This document shows, piece by piece, positions 63,496 through 64,000 of a stretch of 64,000 nucleotides of DNA. The DNA is from Acidobacteriota bacterium (GTDB lineage: Bacteria > Acidobacteriota > Terriglobia > Terriglobales > Acidobacteriaceae): contig JAJZGF010000003.1 in NCBI GenBank assembly GCA_021805025.1, forward strand, positions 1-64,000. The letters are read 5' to 3'. A program made the translations under genes and the position numbers. Every line of letters begins with the position of its first letter. The stretch's first letter is position 1. Under the pieces are notes generated by a model that worked only from the letters and a program-made list of their open reading frames with translations, was not told the origin of the DNA and did not search any database.

Positions 63496-63726
63496 TCAAT
63501 GCGCCATGATCGGCAGACCGCGATCCTCAATCAGCGGCTTCGTCACAGGTACATCCCCCTTCACATAGGCAATCTTGCCCGCGTTGACTTCATCCTGTGC
63601 AATGCGGCACACCTTGTTCGAAGGGCTAAGGACGAGCGCGGCAGAACCGCTCTGCAGTTGGCGGGCGCGTCGCGCCGCCACCAGAACCTTGCGATAGTTC
63701 GAATCAAACTGGGTCTCAATCTTCAT
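63496..63726 (-). CDS. rpoZ: RNA polymerase omega subunit
   Basis: The 76-residue subunit stabilises the beta-prime subunit of RNA polymerase. The chosen ATG follows GGAG by nine bases; the track start adds five residues. NYRKVLVAARRARQLQSG is the omega signature (helix with R-A-R-Q-L). The gene overlaps the gmk stop by 11 bases, so the two are coupled. The C-terminus (KPLIEDRGLPIMAH) is short, without the acidic tail of E. coli omega. Confidence 0.9.
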   Translation of the reverse strand: MKIETQFDSNYRKVLVAARRARQLQSGSAALVLSPSNKVCRIAQDEVNAGKIAYVKGDVPVTKPLIEDRGLPIMAH

Positions 63727-64000
63727 CGAGATCATCTCCAAAGGGAAGTTGCTGTTGACCGTTCGAGCCGCCTATTCCGAAGGCCTCGAGGACCGGCTTG
63801 AGTCGGTCCTGTGAATTGGTCTGCCTGCAGGCTGCGGCCACCTCCAACACCCTGCTCGAACGGAAGGCGATCGGCTCGCCATTGCGGTAGTAGCGCTCCG
63901 CCAGCACTATAGCCTCCAGTTGCGCCACCGTCCGGTCGAGAATGTCGTTGACCAAAATATAGCTGTAGTCGCGATAATTCTCAATCTCCTTGCTGGCTTC
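63716..64000 (-). CDS. gmk: Guanylate kinase, C-terminal fragment (cut by window end)
   Basis: The frame is open from the right edge to a TGA at 63716-63718. About 94 residues are visible. NYRDYSYILVNDILDRTVAQLEAIVLAERYY is the typical C-terminal signature of guanylate kinase (DYVVVND-type). The P-loop and GMP-binding parts lie outside. The tail after the core (RSSRVLEVAAAC... to DDLDED) is longer than in E. coli Gmk and acidic at the end. It overlaps the rpoZ start by 11 bases. Confidence 0.9.
   Translation of the reverse strand, partial: EASKEIENYRDYSYILVNDILDRTVAQLEAIVLAERYYRNGEPIAFRSSRVLEVAAACRQTNSQDRLKPVLEAFGIGGSNGQQQLPFGDDLDED

Overview
The window is GC-rich, gene-dense bacterial chromosome without phage, insertion sequence or CRISPR signal. 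Several traits point to an Acidobacteriota (Terriglobia-type) soil bacterium: a 1361-residue Oar-like TonB receptor with an N-terminal carboxypeptidase-regulatory domain, many Tat-exported oxidoreductases, a SYLF protein, LpxD/LpxL (an LPS-type outer membrane), a bacillithiol-type deacetylase, and 7TM-SpoIIE phosphatases. The taxonomic call is inference from gene content, not from a marker comparison.

Layout. 1-2 kb: tail of an M1 aminopeptidase, a small TonB-domain protein and a HAD phosphatase. 2.2-6.6 kb: a three-subunit molybdenum hydroxylase of the PaoABC type (Tat-exported 2Fe-2S subunit, Mo subunit, FAD/4Fe-4S subunit) followed by a small Cys-rich protein. 6.8-7.8 kb: glycosyltransferase. 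8.2-10.6 kb: groES-groEL with a good promoter and a degenerate CIRCE operator. 10.7-17.9 kb: two TonB-dependent receptors; the second (BtuB-like) lies behind a cobalamin riboswitch. 18.0 kb: tRNA-Arg(CCT). 18.4-27.3 kb: an aldarate (D-glucarate/galactarate) catabolic island: garR, garL, MFS transporter and a Tat-exported mannonate-dehydratase-like protein leftward; gudD and garD rightward; then a LarA-family (nickel-pincer racemase type) protein. 27.5-29 kb: exported Gfo/Idh/MocA oxidoreductase. 29-35 kb: two FtsX/MacB-type permeases without an ATPase, then pstS, phoR and phoB. 35-38.7 kb: aquaporin, half-length TauE/SafE protein, bshB1 and a lipoprotein. 39-41.2 kb: homocysteine methyltransferase-MTHFR fusion and xseB. 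41.2-44.8 kb: exported aldo/keto reductase, P-loop protein, lpxD and an LpxL-type acyltransferase in one leftward operon. 44.9-47.5 kb: SYLF protein, NarL-type regulator, dcd. 47.7-56 kb: an HU/IHF gene overlapping a 7TM-SpoIIE phosphatase gene, a 950-residue secreted Ig-repeat protein, and a second 7TM-SpoIIE phosphatase in opposite orientation. 56-64 kb: secreted esterase, priA, polyphosphate-glucokinase-like ROK kinase, and the leftward gmk-rpoZ-coaBC-udg operon (gmk cut by the window edge).

Working together. The aldarate island encodes uptake of hexarates, dehydration to a keto-deoxy-glucarate, retro-aldol cleavage to pyruvate plus tartronate semialdehyde, and reduction to glycerate. The LarA-like protein (catalytic His/Lys/His spacing intact) and the exported UxuA-like protein are the unexplained parts. 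The paired 7TM-SpoIIE receptors with sugar-binding-like ectodomains around a large secreted protein are the other candidate for an under-described system. No search could be run; all family calls come from reading motifs in the translations.
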